Shown in pieces: positions 44,871 to 56,947 of a stretch of DNA of 64,000 nucleotides. The position numbers and the translations under genes were made by a program. The notes under the pieces are model-generated. The model did no database searches. It had not been told where the DNA came from and worked only from the letters and a program-made list of their open reading frames with translations. The stretch is from Sorex araneus (taxonomy: Eukaryota > Chordata > Mammalia > Eulipotyphla > Soricidae), in NCBI RefSeq assembly GCF_027595985.1, contig NC_073313.1:114901552-114965551 (forward strand). The letters are read 5' to 3'. The stretch's first letter is position 1, and each line of letters starts with the position of its first letter.

Positions 44871-45605
44871 GTAACCTTATGGTTATCATGCATGGAATCT
44901 GTATGATACTTTTCTGTACAATGCCATTTTGATTATGTTAATCCAATCCATTAGCAGGGGCGGTATTTACATTTTCTCGTGCCCTCTTTTATTTTCCTGA
45001 ACTAGTATTTTGTAGGGTTTTTTTCTTTGCATTAGACTTTTACCTATTAGTTAAGCTGATTTTTAAAATCTCTCTCTTCTGTGTATTTGCATATAGGAAG
45101 CCAACGATATTCACATGTTGATTTCATAGCCTTCCACTTTACTATACAGATTTATTGATCTAGGTGTTTTTTGTAGAGTCTAAATATAGTATCATGCCAT
45201 CCTTAAATAGTGAGAGCCTGATTTCTTCCTTTCCTATCTGGACTCCCTTAGTATATTTTTCTTGCCCAACTGCTATGGAAATTACTTCCAGTAATAGTTT
45301 GGGTAGAACTTGTCTAGTGCCTGATATGAGAGGGAAGGCTTTTAAATTTTCCCCATTGAATAGAATGTTTGCTGTGGCTTCTGACTTTGACTATGTTGAA
45401 AAAGTTCCCTAGGTTCCCATTGTGTTGAGAGTTTTTATCATGAATGTGTACCATCCAATGCTTTCTCTGCATCTTTTGATATTTTCAGATCTTTTTTTCT
45501 TGAATTGTTATGTCATTGAAGAAACTCATGCTATCATAAATAAAATTTATTATGCAATCATGGAATTTCAGATATTTTACGATTATTTTATTGGAATACA
45601 TCCTG
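44871..45605 (-). mobile_element. L1 relic, minus strand, RT part
   Basis: Backward RT coding sequence ('tagtgagagcctgatttcttcc' near 45207; open complement at 45164-45412). It ends near 45605. Confidence 0.7.
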
Positions 45606-45644
45606 GAGAAGTATTTCTCTTTTTTAAAAAAAAGAATAGGGTAG

Positions 45645-45828
45645 GGGGCTGGAGCAATAGCACAGAGGGTAGGGCATTTGCCTTGCACGCGGCCGACCTG
45701 GGCGGCCGACCCGTGTTCAATTCCCAGCATCCCATATGGTCCTCCAAGCACTGCCAGGAGTTATTCCTGAGTGCATGAGCTAGGAGTAACCCCTGTGCAT
45801 CGCCGGATGTGACTCAAAAAGAAAAAAA
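45645..45828 (+). mobile_element. A-tailed tRNA-derived SINE
   Basis: Starts 'ggggctggagcaatagcac', contains a small internal duplication of 'cggccgacc' (45691 and 45704), and ends in an A-rich tail. Confidence 0.9.
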
Positions 45829-45844
45829 AGTTAAAAAGTATAGG

Positions 45845-46025
45845 GTGTGCAGAGCCAGAGTGACAGTATAGTGGGCTGGTCATTTGCCTTTCCTGCAGCT
45901 GACCCCTTATAGATCACTCCCAACCCATATGGTCCCCATCCCCAGACTATCAGGAGTAATTTCTGAGTGTAGCCTAAGAGTAAGCCCTAGTAAAGTCAGT
46001 TTTGACTCCCAAATCATAAGAAACA
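45845..46025 (+). mobile_element. Older A-tailed SINE beside a young one
   Basis: Second, more diverged copy in the same orientation ('gagccagagtgacagtatag' start; 'tcaggagtaatttctgagtg' body). Confidence 0.65.
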
Positions 46026-46079
46026 TGGGGCTGCTAATCAGGGCTGCAAATCAAAGCTGAAAACCAAGTTTTATTATTT

Positions 46080-48140
46080 ATGTTAATTTATTTTTTATTG
46101 AATTGCCATTAGATGGAATACTGCAAAGCTGTTCAGGATTGGGTTTTGGTCATACAATGTTCCAACATTCACCAGTATAATTTCCGAGCACCAATGTTTC
46201 CAGTTTCACTCTTCCCCCCCCCCACACACAAGTCTTTCCCACCCTAGCCGTCCTCTATGTCAAGCACCTCCTCTCTATCTCTCTCTCTCTATATATATAT
46301 ATACATATATATATATACATATATATCTGTCTCTCTCTGCTCTCTGTCTCTCACACTCTCTGCCATTTTAGGTATTGTGGTTTGCAATACAGATGCAGAA
46401 AGACTATCATACATATTACTTTACCTAATCTCAACAATCAGTTCTTTTTCAGAGTGATCATTTCCAATTGTTGTTGTCATATAGTACCCTTCTTTATCTT
46501 AACTACTCTTGACCCCAAACACACTTGTGGTAATTTACAACAATTGACCAGTTCTGCTGGCCCCTGTTTTCCCTGTCCTTGGATAATAGTCTCATACTAT
46601 ATTTTATATCCCACAAATGAATGCAGTCATTCTGTATCCATCCCTCTCCTGACTCATTTCAACTCAGCATCATACTATCCATGTCCATCCATTTATAGGC
46701 AAGTTTCATGACTTCATTTTTCCTAATAGTTATATAGTATTCCTTTGTGTAAGTGTACTGTATTTTCTTTATTTAGTTATCTGTTCTAGGGCACTCAGGC
46801 TGTGTCCAGATTCTGGCTACTGTGAATAGTGCTGCAGTGAACATAGAAGTGAAGATGGTGTTTCAGCTGTGTGTTTTTGGACCTCCACAGTATATTCCCA
46901 GAAGTGGTAGTGATGGGTCAAATGGGAGCTCAATTTCTAGGTTTTTGAGGAATGTCCATCTTGTTTTCCAAAAAGTCTGGAACAGTTCGCATTCCTACCT
47001 GCAATGAATGAGAGTCCCTTTCTCCCCACATCCATGACTGCACTGGTTGTTCTTGTTCATTTGGATGTATGCCAGTCTCTGTGGTGTGAGATGATATCTC
47101 ATTGTTGCTTTGATTTGCAACTCCCTGATGGTTAGTACTGTTGAGCATTTTTTCCTGTGTCTTTTGGCCATTTGAATTTCTTCCTTGAGGAAAATTCTGT
47201 TCATTTGTTCTCCCCATTTTTTTGATGGAATTGAATGTTTTTTCTTGTGAAGTTCTACCAGTGCCTTCTATACCTGGATATTAACCCCTTATAGGATGGG
47301 TATTGGGCGAATAGTTTTCCCACTCCATGGGCTCTCTTTTTATTTTGGTCACTGTTTCTTTTAAGGTGCAGAAACCACTTAGTATAATGTTGCCCCATTT
47401 GTTAATCTTTGCTTCTGCTTACTGAGTCAGTAGTGTTTAATCTTTGAAGATGCCTTTAGATTCAATGTTGTGGATGGTTTTGCCTACATTTTCGTCCATG
47501 AGCCTTATGGATTCAGATCTGATGTTGAGGTCTTTAATCCATTTGATATGTCTTTTGTGCATGGCGTTAGATAGAGGTCATAATTGATAGATTTTTACAT
47601 GTAGCTGTCCAGTTTTCTCAGCACCACTTGTTAAAGAGGCATTCCCTTATCAAAGATTTAAGTGACCATGTATTTGATGGTCTATGCCAGGATATTCAAC
47701 TCTATTCCATTGGTCTGTGAGTCTGTCTTTATTCGAATACTGTGCTGTTTTAATTACTACTGCTCTGTAGTACAGTTTGAGATTGGTGAAGGTGATGATG
47801 TCTCCCATCTTCTTTTACCCTAAAATTGCTTTAGCTGTTTGTGGAGGGTTATTGTTCCATATGAATTCCATGAGTGTTTTGTCTATTTCTTGGATAATAT
47901 CATGGGTATGCCTATAGGGTCCACATTGAATCAGTATATTGCTTTGAAGAGTATTGCCATTTTGACAATGTTAACTTTCCCAATATATGAGCAGGGGGTG
48001 TGTATCCATTTCCCCGTGTTCTCTTTTATTTCTTGAAGTGACATTTTGTGGTTTTCTTTGTATAGGTACTTTACCTCATTATTTAAGCTGATCCCAAGGT
48101 ACCTGACTTTCTGCAGCACAATTGTGAACGGGACTTTTCT
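46080..48140 (-). mobile_element. L1, minus strand, 3' half
   Basis: 3' UTR from 46080, then late ORF2 read backwards (46680-48110), with blocks 'ccagattctggctactgtgaa' near 46807 and 'cttatggattcagatctgatg' near 47503. Interrupted at 48146 by a SINE and continued at 48330. Confidence 0.82.
46205..46352. repeat. C-run, (CT)n and (TA)n microsatellites
   Basis: A C-run at 46213-46222, then CT-repeats and TATA repeats at 46275-46352 inside the L1 3' UTR. Short false frames result. Confidence 0.9.
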
Positions 48141-48145
48141 TTTCT

Positions 48146-48329
48146 TTTTTTTTTTTTTTTTTTGCTTTTTGGGTGACACCCGGCAGTGCTCAGGGGTTAC
48201 TCCTGGCTCTGCACTCAGGAATCACTCCTGGAGGTGCTTGGGGGACCATATGGGATGCTGGAAATCAAACCTTGGCTGGCCACGTGCAAGGCAAATGCCC
48301 TACCTACTGTGCTATCAATCCAGTCCCCA
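48146..48329 (-). mobile_element. A-tailed tRNA-derived SINE inside L1
   Basis: Reversed A-tail (T-run at 48146-48163), 'gctttttgggtgacaccc', body, and head ending 'gctatcaatccagtcccc'. It splits the minus-strand L1. Confidence 0.9.
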
Positions 48330-48840
48330 TTATTTTTTTAAATAACACTTTCTTCTTTTTCATTATTTATATATAGGAAAGCCATGGACTTTGGGATATT
48401 GATTTCATAACCCACCATTTTACTATACAAATCTATTGTTTCTAGGAACTTTTTGGTAGAAACTTTAGGTTTCTGTAAGTATAGTATAATGTCATCTGTA
48501 AATAGTGAGAGTTGACTTCTTCCTTTCCTATCTGGAGGCCCTTAACATCTTTTTCTTCCCTAAATGCTATGACAAGTACTTCCAGTACTATACTGAATAG
48601 AAGTGGCAAGAGTGGGCAACCGTGTCTTTTCCCTGATCTTAGAGGAAAGGTCCTTCGTTTTCCCCCACTGAGAATAATGCTTGCTATGGGCTTGGGGTAG
48701 ATGGCTTTGACTATATTGAGGAAAGTTCCTTAAACTCCTATTTTATTGAGAGTTTGTTTTTTTTTTCATCACGAATGGGCGCTGGATCTTGTCAAAAGCC
48801 TTCTCTGCAGCTTTTGATAGGATCACATGGGAAAACCAAG
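48330..48840 (-). mobile_element. L1, minus strand, RT part
   Basis: Continues the L1 after the SINE: RT core read backwards, including the region complementary to the catalytic F-A-D-D stretch near 48500 and the AEKAFD-like region near 48800. Confidence 0.78.
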
Positions 48841-48969
48841 TTTTTTAGATTGGTCGATTTAGTGTTGTTAGTTTCTGGCTAGTGATATGATTGTCTTAAG
48901 TAATTAAATATAATTTTATTTTAATTTATTCTAATGAATAACTTTTACCACATTAATAGACTATGTCTT

Positions 48970-49548
48970 TTTTAGATACATTTTATTAAATCACCATTAA
49001 TTATAAAATAATTAATGGTTGAGTTTTTTACATACGATGTTCCATCACCAATATGAACCTCAACTTCCCTAAACCTGTGTTCCTAGGTTACCTCTCTTAC
49101 CCTAACCCTCAGCTACAGCCTGCTATCTTGACATGCACCTTTTAAATTTGATTGTTAATGTTAGGATCTTGCGATTTCAGTATTGTTGCCTCTCTCATTT
49201 GGATATATAGCTCTATCATCCTTAACAACCACATGTACCTGAATCCCCTTGACCTCTTTGCCCATTCTCATCTATCTCTTACTTCCCCTTCACTCTATGT
49301 CTTTCCTATTCCCTCCTATACTCTTGGACGTTGAGTGATCTAGGCATCCCCCATTTTAAACAATTGCATTTCCTCATCCAGTTACAATAAATGCCACATA
49401 TAAGTGATGTTATCCTTCTTTTACTGGCTTACTTCATTTAACATATCTTACAAATCCATTTTTGTTGTAGCAGATTGCATGATGTCACCATTCCCTACAG
49501 CTGCATAGTACTCCATTGTGTATATCTCTGTTTCTCTCTTTCTCTATC

Positions 49549-49591
<43 letters not shown>

Positions 49592-49800
49592 ATATATTGA
49601 TGATACATTGATCTATTGTTGGATATCTAGGTTCATTCCAAATGTTAGCTGTTGTGCGAAGTCTGCAAAGAATAGTGGTATGCATGTATCCTTTTGAATG
49701 AATGATTTTCTAACCTGGAGGTGGATTTGCTGGGTCATAGCAAGCTCAATTTTAAGTTTACTGAGAAATCTTCTCATAAATACTTTTAAAGATATGAAAT
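48970..49800 (-). mobile_element. Old L1 3' end, minus strand
   Basis: Old L1 3' UTR and late ORF2 read backwards ('gctgcatagtactccattgtg' near 49500). Contains a TCTA microsatellite. Confidence 0.6.
49545..49590 (+). repeat. (ATCT)n microsatellite
   Basis: About eleven perfect tetranucleotide copies inside the old L1. Confidence 0.95.
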
Positions 49801-50122
49801 CAAATTGATTGCCATTAGTTCAATAAAATACACTCTCCAGCATTCTCTATTCCTGCTTTATTTCACAGAGTTTTTATCTGGTCACTAATGAAATTTAATA
49901 GGACTATATATGCCGAACATCATATTCTAAGTGAGGAGTTGTTCTAGGCTGGTATATGACTGTATACTAGCATTGTTCAGGTCCCAATTGTAGCCATCAT
50001 AAAAATAATTCAAGCTAAAGGAACATAAAGTAAGGACACTGAATTAATATTATTAATATTTAATGTGAAGTACTTTAGTAAACGTGGTAAGTAAATAGAT
50101 GTAGCAATAAACAGAGGTATTA

Positions 50123-50368
50123 TTGTATCACTGTCATCCCATTGCTCATCGATTTGCTCGAGCAGGCACCAGTAACAGACTTACAGGCTTGTTGTTACTG
50201 TTTTTGTCACATAGAATACACCACAGGTAGCTTGCCAGGCTCTGCCATGTGGGCAAGATACTCTCAGTAGCTTGCCGGGCTCCCCAAGAGGGACCGAAGA
50301 ATCAAACCTGGGTGCACCATGTGCAAGGCAAACACCCTACCCGCTGTGCTATCGCTCCAGCCCAAATA
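50123..50368 (-). mobile_element. RTE-tailed tRNA-derived SINE, full length (right arm)
   Basis: Counterpart of 36097-36350. Order from left: reversed tail, 'gctcatcgatttgctcgag', 'gttgttactgtttttgtcac', and head ending 'tgctatcgctccagccc'. Confidence 0.92.
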
Positions 50369-50618
50369 CAGGTATATAACTTGTTTATTTCTTCCTTGGC
50401 TTTCCCTTTGGTTGGTTGTGATTGGGCAGTGTTTTGTTCTGCTTCCATGTGTTGGAAGATTTTCCCCATCCATTTTTTTCATTTGTGTGGTTTCTACTAT
50501 CATAGCATTATCGGTTGAGAAGGTATTTTGCAGGACTTATATATTTTTACATTTATGTATGTTCATATACTTTTAAATTTATCTATAATTAGTGTTATAC
50601 CCTAGCACATGTTTTTTT

Positions 50619-51577
50619 TTATTTTTTATTTTTTATTTTATTTTTTTTATTTTTTTTATCTCAGTAGATTAATTTTTAATGTTGCCAGCCAATTATTCTA
50701 AGACAAAAGTAAAGAGTTTCCTCAGATAAGTATAGCCACAATAAAATAACACAAAAAATCATCTAATGCTGATAAATCAATAATACATTCACATAAAGTT
50801 TAAGAGCAGTAGGGGGCTTTTGAGATTAAAGAGGACATAATTTTAGAGTGCGTCGTCGACCACCCCTCAAGGACAGAGAACAGAGCCGATAAAGCAAATC
50901 ACAGAGCGAGGTTTATGGCTTCCAGCTAGCTGGGGTCCAAGTGTCTGCCGATGCAGCGGGCTTCAACAAGGACCTCGAGCACTAGGTTCAGTAAGTTCTT
51001 ATACTTTCATTTTGGCAAGTCAGCGTTACTAGCAAATTTCTATTTCTTACAGAGTACACATACATTTTTGTTGTTGTTTTGGCCCACAACATCCAGCCCA
51101 CCTCCTGACAGTTATATTCCAGAGATGACCTAATCTTATTTCAGGGATGTAATCTTTGACAAAAGCATCTGTTTTTTCTGCTTTTCTTGTTTCTGGAAGA
51201 AGCCTAGGTCACTCAGAAGGCCACAAAACCTGTTATGGTGGTACTTAGGCTGAACTGGCCCTAACATTATGAAAGAAACAGTCTACAAAAGTCTGAAAAT
51301 CCAGAAATATGTGAAAATAAATCCATAATACTACCACTTAAAGACATCATTACTAATGTTTTGATATCCTTCTGTTTGTCTGTATCAATTTAATCTTTGT
51401 AATGTGAAAACTGGGATGACGTTCTGCCCATTTGACTTTAGTTGGAAAAGAGGGGTTGCCTAAGAAAAACCTTCTGTCATATATTGGCCCGTAGGCTGGG
51501 AGGTTTAACACTAGTACCCTGAGGAGTGGCCCTGATAAGATCCAGCACATTTGGAGGCCTCCAGGGCTATCTGGTGG
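50619..51577 (-). pseudogene. Unidentified polyadenylated retrocopy (right arm only)
   Basis: A 960-bp intron-less insertion on the minus strand. It ends in an A-rich tail (T-rich at 50612-50660) and is flanked by 'tagcacatg' plus T-run at 50603-50618 and 51578-51593; the left arm has one empty copy. From its 5' edge one frame stays open for 74 codons (51353-51577; residues such as Y-D-R-R-F-F-L-G-N-P-S-F-P-T-K-V-K-W-A-E-R). It then stops, and a long UTR-like stretch follows. I do not recognise the parent. It could be the 3' end of an mRNA, or a non-coding RNA copy. Confidence 0.65.
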
Positions 51578-51593
51578 TAGCACATGTTTTTTT

Positions 51594-52174
51594 AAAAAAC
51601 AATGTTTTTTATTTTTTAATTATTGAATCACCGTGAGGGTACAGTTACGGATTCCTAGCATGTGTTTTATCCTGGGGAAACTTCCGAGTGCACTAGGGCC
51701 TGTGCATTAATCCCAATTCATCTAAATGCTCATTTAGGGTTTATTTATATCTGTTTAAGTTATGCCTTAGTAGATGATCTGTACTGGAGAAAGCTCCCTG
51801 TGTGCTCCCTGAACAATGTCTTCAGGATTGTTCAGGATGAAGGACCCTGCATATTTTCAACAATCTCACTTCTAATAGCTCCTCATTTAGTACTCCTGCA
51901 TTTTTATTGGTATTCTGTACGGATGATCTGTCAAGTGGTAAAAGTGGACTGTTGAGTCTCCCACTACTGTGTTTCTGTCAACGTGTTTCTCTAAGTTTGT
52001 GAGTTAAATAAGCCTGGCAAGCTACTCGTGGCATATTCGCTATGCCAAAAACAGTAACAAGTCTCAATTATGAAATAAATATATAACAAGCATATTTATG
52101 CTTTGAGGTTAACTTTCATTTTCTTAAGAAAATGAAGATTTTATCACAGGATAAAGGAAGGTTTTATTTATCTA
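51594..52174. other. Inner arm block nearly identical to left arm
   Basis: Aligns with 35175-35650 in reverse with about one difference in 300 bases over the stretch I compared (51662-51955). Identical 97-codon frames in both arms are a by-product, not a gene: they lack family similarity and have no start context. Confidence 0.6.
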
Positions 52175-52188
52175 GGTGTCTAGATTTT

Positions 52189-52482
52189 GTTTTTATTTTT
52201 TTGTTTGTTTTTAATTTTTATTGAATCACCATGAGATAGTTACAAGCTTTCATATTTGGGTTACAATCACACAATGATCAAACACCCATCCCTCCACCAG
52301 TGCACATTCCCCACCACCAATATCCCGGGTATAACCCCCTTTCCCACCTCCCCCTGCCTCCATGGCAGACAATATTCCCCATACTCTCTCTCTACTTTTG
52401 GGCACTATGGCTTGCAACATGGACACTGAGAGGTCATCATGTTTGGTCCATTATCTACTTTCGGCACACATCTCTCATCCTG
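52189..52482 (-). mobile_element. Young L1 3'-end stub (right arm only)
   Basis: T-rich start, 'attgaatcaccatgagat', and 3' UTR. The perfect 14-bp target duplication 'ggtgtctagatttt' lies at 52175-52188 and 52483-52496. The left arm has the single site. Confidence 0.93.
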
Positions 52483-52640
52483 GGTGTCTAGATTTTAAAT
52501 GAATGTCTAAATCCATTCAAAAATGGAATCAGATCAAAAAACAGGTCTTGGAGCTTTATGTCTTTCTTTGTAAAAATGTCTTCTTCATTTATCCACTGGT
52601 TTAGATACTCATTGTAATCCCATGTTAAGACCAGGACAGA

Positions 52641-52820
52641 GGGGCTGGAGCGATAGCACATCAGGTAGGACATTTTGCTTGCAAGCAGCCGACCTGGGTT
52701 TGAATCCCAGCATCCCATATGGTCCCCTGAGCACCGCCAGAAGTAATTCCTGAGTGCAGAGCCAGGAGTAACTCCTGTGCATGGCCGGGTGTGACCCAAA
52801 ACGCAAAAAAGAAAAAAAAA
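52641..52820 (+). mobile_element. A-tailed tRNA-derived SINE (right arm only)
   Basis: Head 'ggggctggagcgatagcac', body and long A-rich tail. Target duplication 'caggacaga' at 52632-52640 and 52822-52830. Absent at the matching left-arm site near 34505. Confidence 0.94.
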
Positions 52821-52830
52821 ACAGGACAGA

Positions 52831-53925
52831 AAGGCATTAGGAGTCAGTGAATGTCCTGGGAGCATTGCTATTTTGGAAAACTGTTCAGTTTGTTTTGAAA
52901 TCAATCGCATATGCAAATACTTTGTTTTGTAATTAATTTCACATTTGAGTATCTTTTGGTTGTAGACTTTGTATTAAGAGCTTAGATGTACACATTTTTA
53001 CTTTTAAAAAATGAGGCCTAATATAGCAGTGTAATTCAAATTAATTTTAATAAAGAATTCAGATTTACAAAGTTTTAGATAGTTGAGCTTAAGGTGTCCA
53101 GCAAGTTAGCAACAATCCCACTGCCACTGTCAATTTCCCTTCACCAGCATCCTCAGGTACCCTCAGACCACCCCCCTGCCTGTCACCTTGACATATTTTA
53201 GAGTTGCATTATAGTTTGTATCTCATGTTTTCAGTGTTGATGACTCCTCAGTTTGGAGATGTACTATACCTATTCTCTACACCACTGCTGTACCCAAGTC
53301 CCTTGGCCTTTCAACCTCACGTTGAAAGATAATGTAAGTTTTATTTTTCTATGGTGCCTAGTTATTTTTGATTAGCAAAGAAGCTTAACATTTAAAAAGG
53401 AAAGTACAGTTGGATATCTGCTTGTTTGACAACTATGGCACTAACGTTCTTAAAATAAGGTTTTTCTTTTCCACTGTAATGTAAGCTGCTCAGCTTCCAC
53501 CTGGGGTCTATACTTGGAACAAAAACATGGGGTGAGATATAAGGACGTGGCAGATCCAGGGAAAGAGGTTGGCCATGAAATACCTACTGCTATTCAAAGT
53601 AGAAAACCAGAATCGGTTCTATGTTTTAAATATATGTGGTCGTCTGATGTGATTATTTTAAACGGAGGAAATTTGTACTCATTTCAGTGTTAACTTAGTT
53701 AAAAATGTATACACTTTGTTCTTAACAGTATCGACTTTTTAACACTTGGAAAAGGAATGTATTATAAGATGTAAATCAACTAGCAATTAACAATGTGCTC
53801 ATTTTACTTCTGTCTAGGTTCTCTGAGTAACACAAATGAGCCCATAGATATCTCTGTTTCACAACAAAATTTTTGTAAACATCACCATATAATCTAACAA
53901 AAATTTTCTTTTGAGCTAAGTTTTA
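52831..53925. other. Arm-shared unique DNA (right arm)
   Basis: Reverse match of 33394-34500. At the site of the left-arm ZNF609-like retrocopy the right arm runs straight through (53915-53935), which confirms the empty site. No gene seen. Confidence 0.6.
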
Positions 53926-54342
53926 GAAAATAGTTTTGTTGCCTACTTAATATACAATTTAGTATACTTAGCATATAATATTTATTTTCCATAACTAAAG
54001 GTAAAATGAAACTATATTCAATGGGAGTGTCATAAACAGAATGCCTCATAATTAGGAATGTTATATACATAAGAAAAAATGAATTGAGCATATGATATGA
54101 TCAACAGTAGTGATCCAAAAATTATTTAAAGACTTCATAGAAGGTTGACTGACTTTTTCTCTGTGAATTTAGTTGCTATGCTCTTTATTTACAGAGTAAA
54201 ATATAACCCCCAAAAAAGGGCTATTAAGGTCAACCTGTAAAAAACCTAGAAAATGGGACCCAGAAACTGAAAAGGTCTTCCTGCATCTCATCCATCTTTA
54301 GACTATATTTAGAAGAAAATAAAAATTCATAAGTTTTCTGCA

Positions 54343-54884
54343 AAAAGAGAGTCTCTTGCCTGCATGCCTGGCTGTCTTCCCCAGGGCCCCTCGGAGAGGA
54401 TGAGCTCCAGCTTCCCTCCCCGCCCTGAACAGAGCTCCAGGTGGCTGAAGCCCACCGCAACCTAGCCACAGCCATGCTCAAGGCCCCTCTCCACACGTTC
54501 GGACAGGCCTCATCCATGAAGATACTGACAGAGGAACCCAGGTGTGTGTAATTCCAACGGCCAACTTCCAGAGACTTAAAAAGGAAGCGCCCAGAAGATA
54601 TCTTAGAACCTACTTCTCCCTCTGGGAGAAAGTAGCAAGCTACTGAGAGTTTTCTGTCCACATGGGACAGCCTTGCAAGCTTCCCATGGTGTATTCGTAT
54701 GCTAAAGCCAGTAACTAGCTGTATCTCATTCCCCTGACCCTGAAAGAGCCTCCAATGTGGCACCTTTAGGAAGGCCAAATGGAAAGAGCTTCTAAAATCT
54801 CAGGATAGGACAAATGGAGAAGTTACTGAGCCCGCTCGAGAAATTGACAAACAACGGGATTTCATGATTCCGTGTAGTTTCGTG
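54343..54884 (+). mobile_element. Long composite RTE-tailed SINE, about 540 bp (right arm only)
   Basis: Flanked by the perfect 12-bp duplication 'aagttttctgca' at 54331-54342 and 54885-54896. The first 250 bp are a GC-rich 5' part ('gctccagcttccctcccc' near 54406; 'acaggcctcatccatgaag' near 54503) that is not tRNA-like. The SINE middle follows ('gcaagctactgagag', 'cccatggtgtattcg'), then an 80-bp block ('cattcccctgaccctgaa') and the RTE-like end ('agttactgagcccgctcgag'). Related copies are at 59687-60168 and, truncated, at 29962 and 61650. No coding capacity. Confidence 0.85.
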
Positions 54885-55346
54885 AAGTTTTCTGCAGTGT
54901 TTCTCCAATTTCAGTAGTGCATTGCATACTTAAATATATGTGACTTTGAAATAGGACATGGAACGAAATGAGGAAGTGGCTTCCGCCAAATGTAAGGTCT
55001 TATACTTGATTGCATTATACAATTAGTAGATCAAGCAGAAACATTTTGTCTTCTTTGAATGTTACAGCTTATGAATAGGAATCTATCTACATGCTTGCAG
55101 GAGGATTTTTCTTTCAAAAATGAAGCAACAAAATTAGAAAGTTCTATGTCCTGTTCCCTTACAAAATATAATAATACAAGTGTATCACTAAGAGATTGAT
55201 AAGTATCATTGGCAATACACTAACCCTCAAAATGTAAGAAGCTAAATATTGGTAATATGCAAGAAAATTTTTGGCTCTGCTAAAAGTTCTTAACCTGGGT
55301 CTCAGAGAATATAGTGAAACGAGATTATATGTAATATTTTCTATAG

Positions 55347-55955
55347 GTAATTGCCCCCAAGTCAGCGTGCTGTCGGCTTGGGCTCTTCAGGACCCCTACC
55401 CCCACTTTGCCGCCGCTGCCAGTCAATCTCGATACTGTCCAAATTCACAAGTCCTGCCCAGGTAACCAGGAAAGCCCCCCTGCACCCCGCAGCCCTTCGA
55501 GAAACTGCCTCCAAGTCGGTGTCCTAACGGCGTGGGCTCTTCAGGACCCCTACCCCCACTTTGCTGCTGCTGCCCTAATTCACACATCCTGCCCAGATTG
55601 TGGGGGCGTGTCCTTACATCAGGAGGCGTGACCTCAAATGGGGCGTGGTCTCGAAAGGGGGCGTGGCCTTCCTCCGAAGCTGTGGCCGCTAACGCAGCCG
55701 CAGTTGTTTGTCCCCACTCAATGCATTGCTCACTTATGTCACAATTTATGTAACCTAATCCTTTGAAGAACATCGTGGCTTTCTTATAACTATATGCCAA
55801 TCGTCAACTACCCTATCCCATCCTAACATCATAAAAACTGTCAGTGAACACAAGAGGTTGCACAAAAAACCTTTATAAAGAGATTACAGCCTCAAGTCTT
55901 CAATAGGGGCCCTACATAAGCCAGGAAGAGTGCCTGAGGGTAAGATCTATAACAA
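55347..55955 (+). promoter_or_regulatory. L1 5' UTR with two promoter monomers and GGCGTG boxes
   Basis: Two related units start near 55352 and 55506. A 32-bp stretch is identical at 55379-55410 and 55533-55564 (offset 154), and both units later share 'tcctgcccag'. Four G-rich boxes containing GGCGTG follow at about 55602, 55622, 55641 and 55658, spaced 17-20 bp apart. This resembles the monomeric L1 promoters known from rodents; activity is inferred. Confidence 0.65.
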
Positions 55956-56426
55956 CATGAAGAAACAGCGAAAATTCCCACCACCAGGAGAGAATGAAGA
56001 AAAACTCACAGAAGTGTCAACAGGGACTGCCCACAAATACAGCCTCCTCTCAGAGAATTCAGAGAGGAAATCGTGAAGATGATTGACAATCTCAAAGCAA
56101 CTATGGAACAGACATCCAATAAATTCAGGGACGATATGAACACAGCATTGGAACGAACCACCAAGATAATACAGGAAGAAATGAGAGCAGAAATCTCAAA
56201 GCGACGAACAGAAGTGACTCAATTAAAGGAATAGGTAGATGAAATAAAAAACTAAGTAGGAGCCCTCAACAGTAGAATGACCTCAGCCGAAGACATAATC
56301 AGTGAGCTTGAGGATGAGCTACAGAAAGCATATAGGCAACAACAAATAATATTAAAAGACCTCAAAATGGCTTTAGGGTGAATCAAAGTCCTAGGGGATG
56401 ACTTCAAGAGGAACAACATAAGAATC

Positions 56427-56741
56427 ATGGGAGTACCAGAAGCACAGGGAACTAATCCCAATGAAAAAACCACAGTCAAAGACATCATTGCTAAGAAATT
56501 CCCAGAGCTAGAGAATGCAGGCATTCAGATCCAAGGAGTCCAAAGGGTGCCAGCTAGAAGAGACCCCAATAAAAAATCTGCAAGGCATATCATAGTCACA
56601 ATGATGGATGGATGGATAGAGACACAATATTGCAAGCAGAAAGGTCAAAGAAGGAAATCACATACAAAGGAGCACCCCTTAGATTTACAGCAGACCTATC
56701 AGAAGAAACCTTCTAAGCCTGAAGACAATGTTGGGATATAG
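56427..56741 (+). pseudogene. L1 ORF1 C-terminal fragment
   Basis: Open stretch with the ORF1 RNA-binding part: residues T-N-P-N-E-K near the start, then I-Q-R-V-P-A-R-R-D-P-N-like and H-I-I-V-T-M. The upstream coiled-coil half is broken by stops near 56235 and 56255. Confidence 0.7.
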
Positions 56742-56947
56742 TGAAAAAATTCAATGAAATGAATGCCTCACCAAGAATACTTTATCCGGCTAAACTCTCA
56801 CTTAAACTTGAAGGAACCAGACACTACTTCACGGATAAACAACAGCTCAGAAACTTCGTAGACTCAAAACCAAACTTAAAAGAAGGACTAGAGGGGATAC
56901 TGTAAGACAAGGAAAAACCCTACGAGAACAACAAACCCTACAGAAAG

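Noticed and set aside
49545..49590. CRISPR-like regular repeats
   Set aside because: Simple tetranucleotide microsatellite in a mammalian genome with no spacers.
36516..49869. Possible further gene in the palindrome spacer
   Set aside because: Every long frame there traces to L1 ORF2, SINEs or their complements; I see no exon with splice signals.
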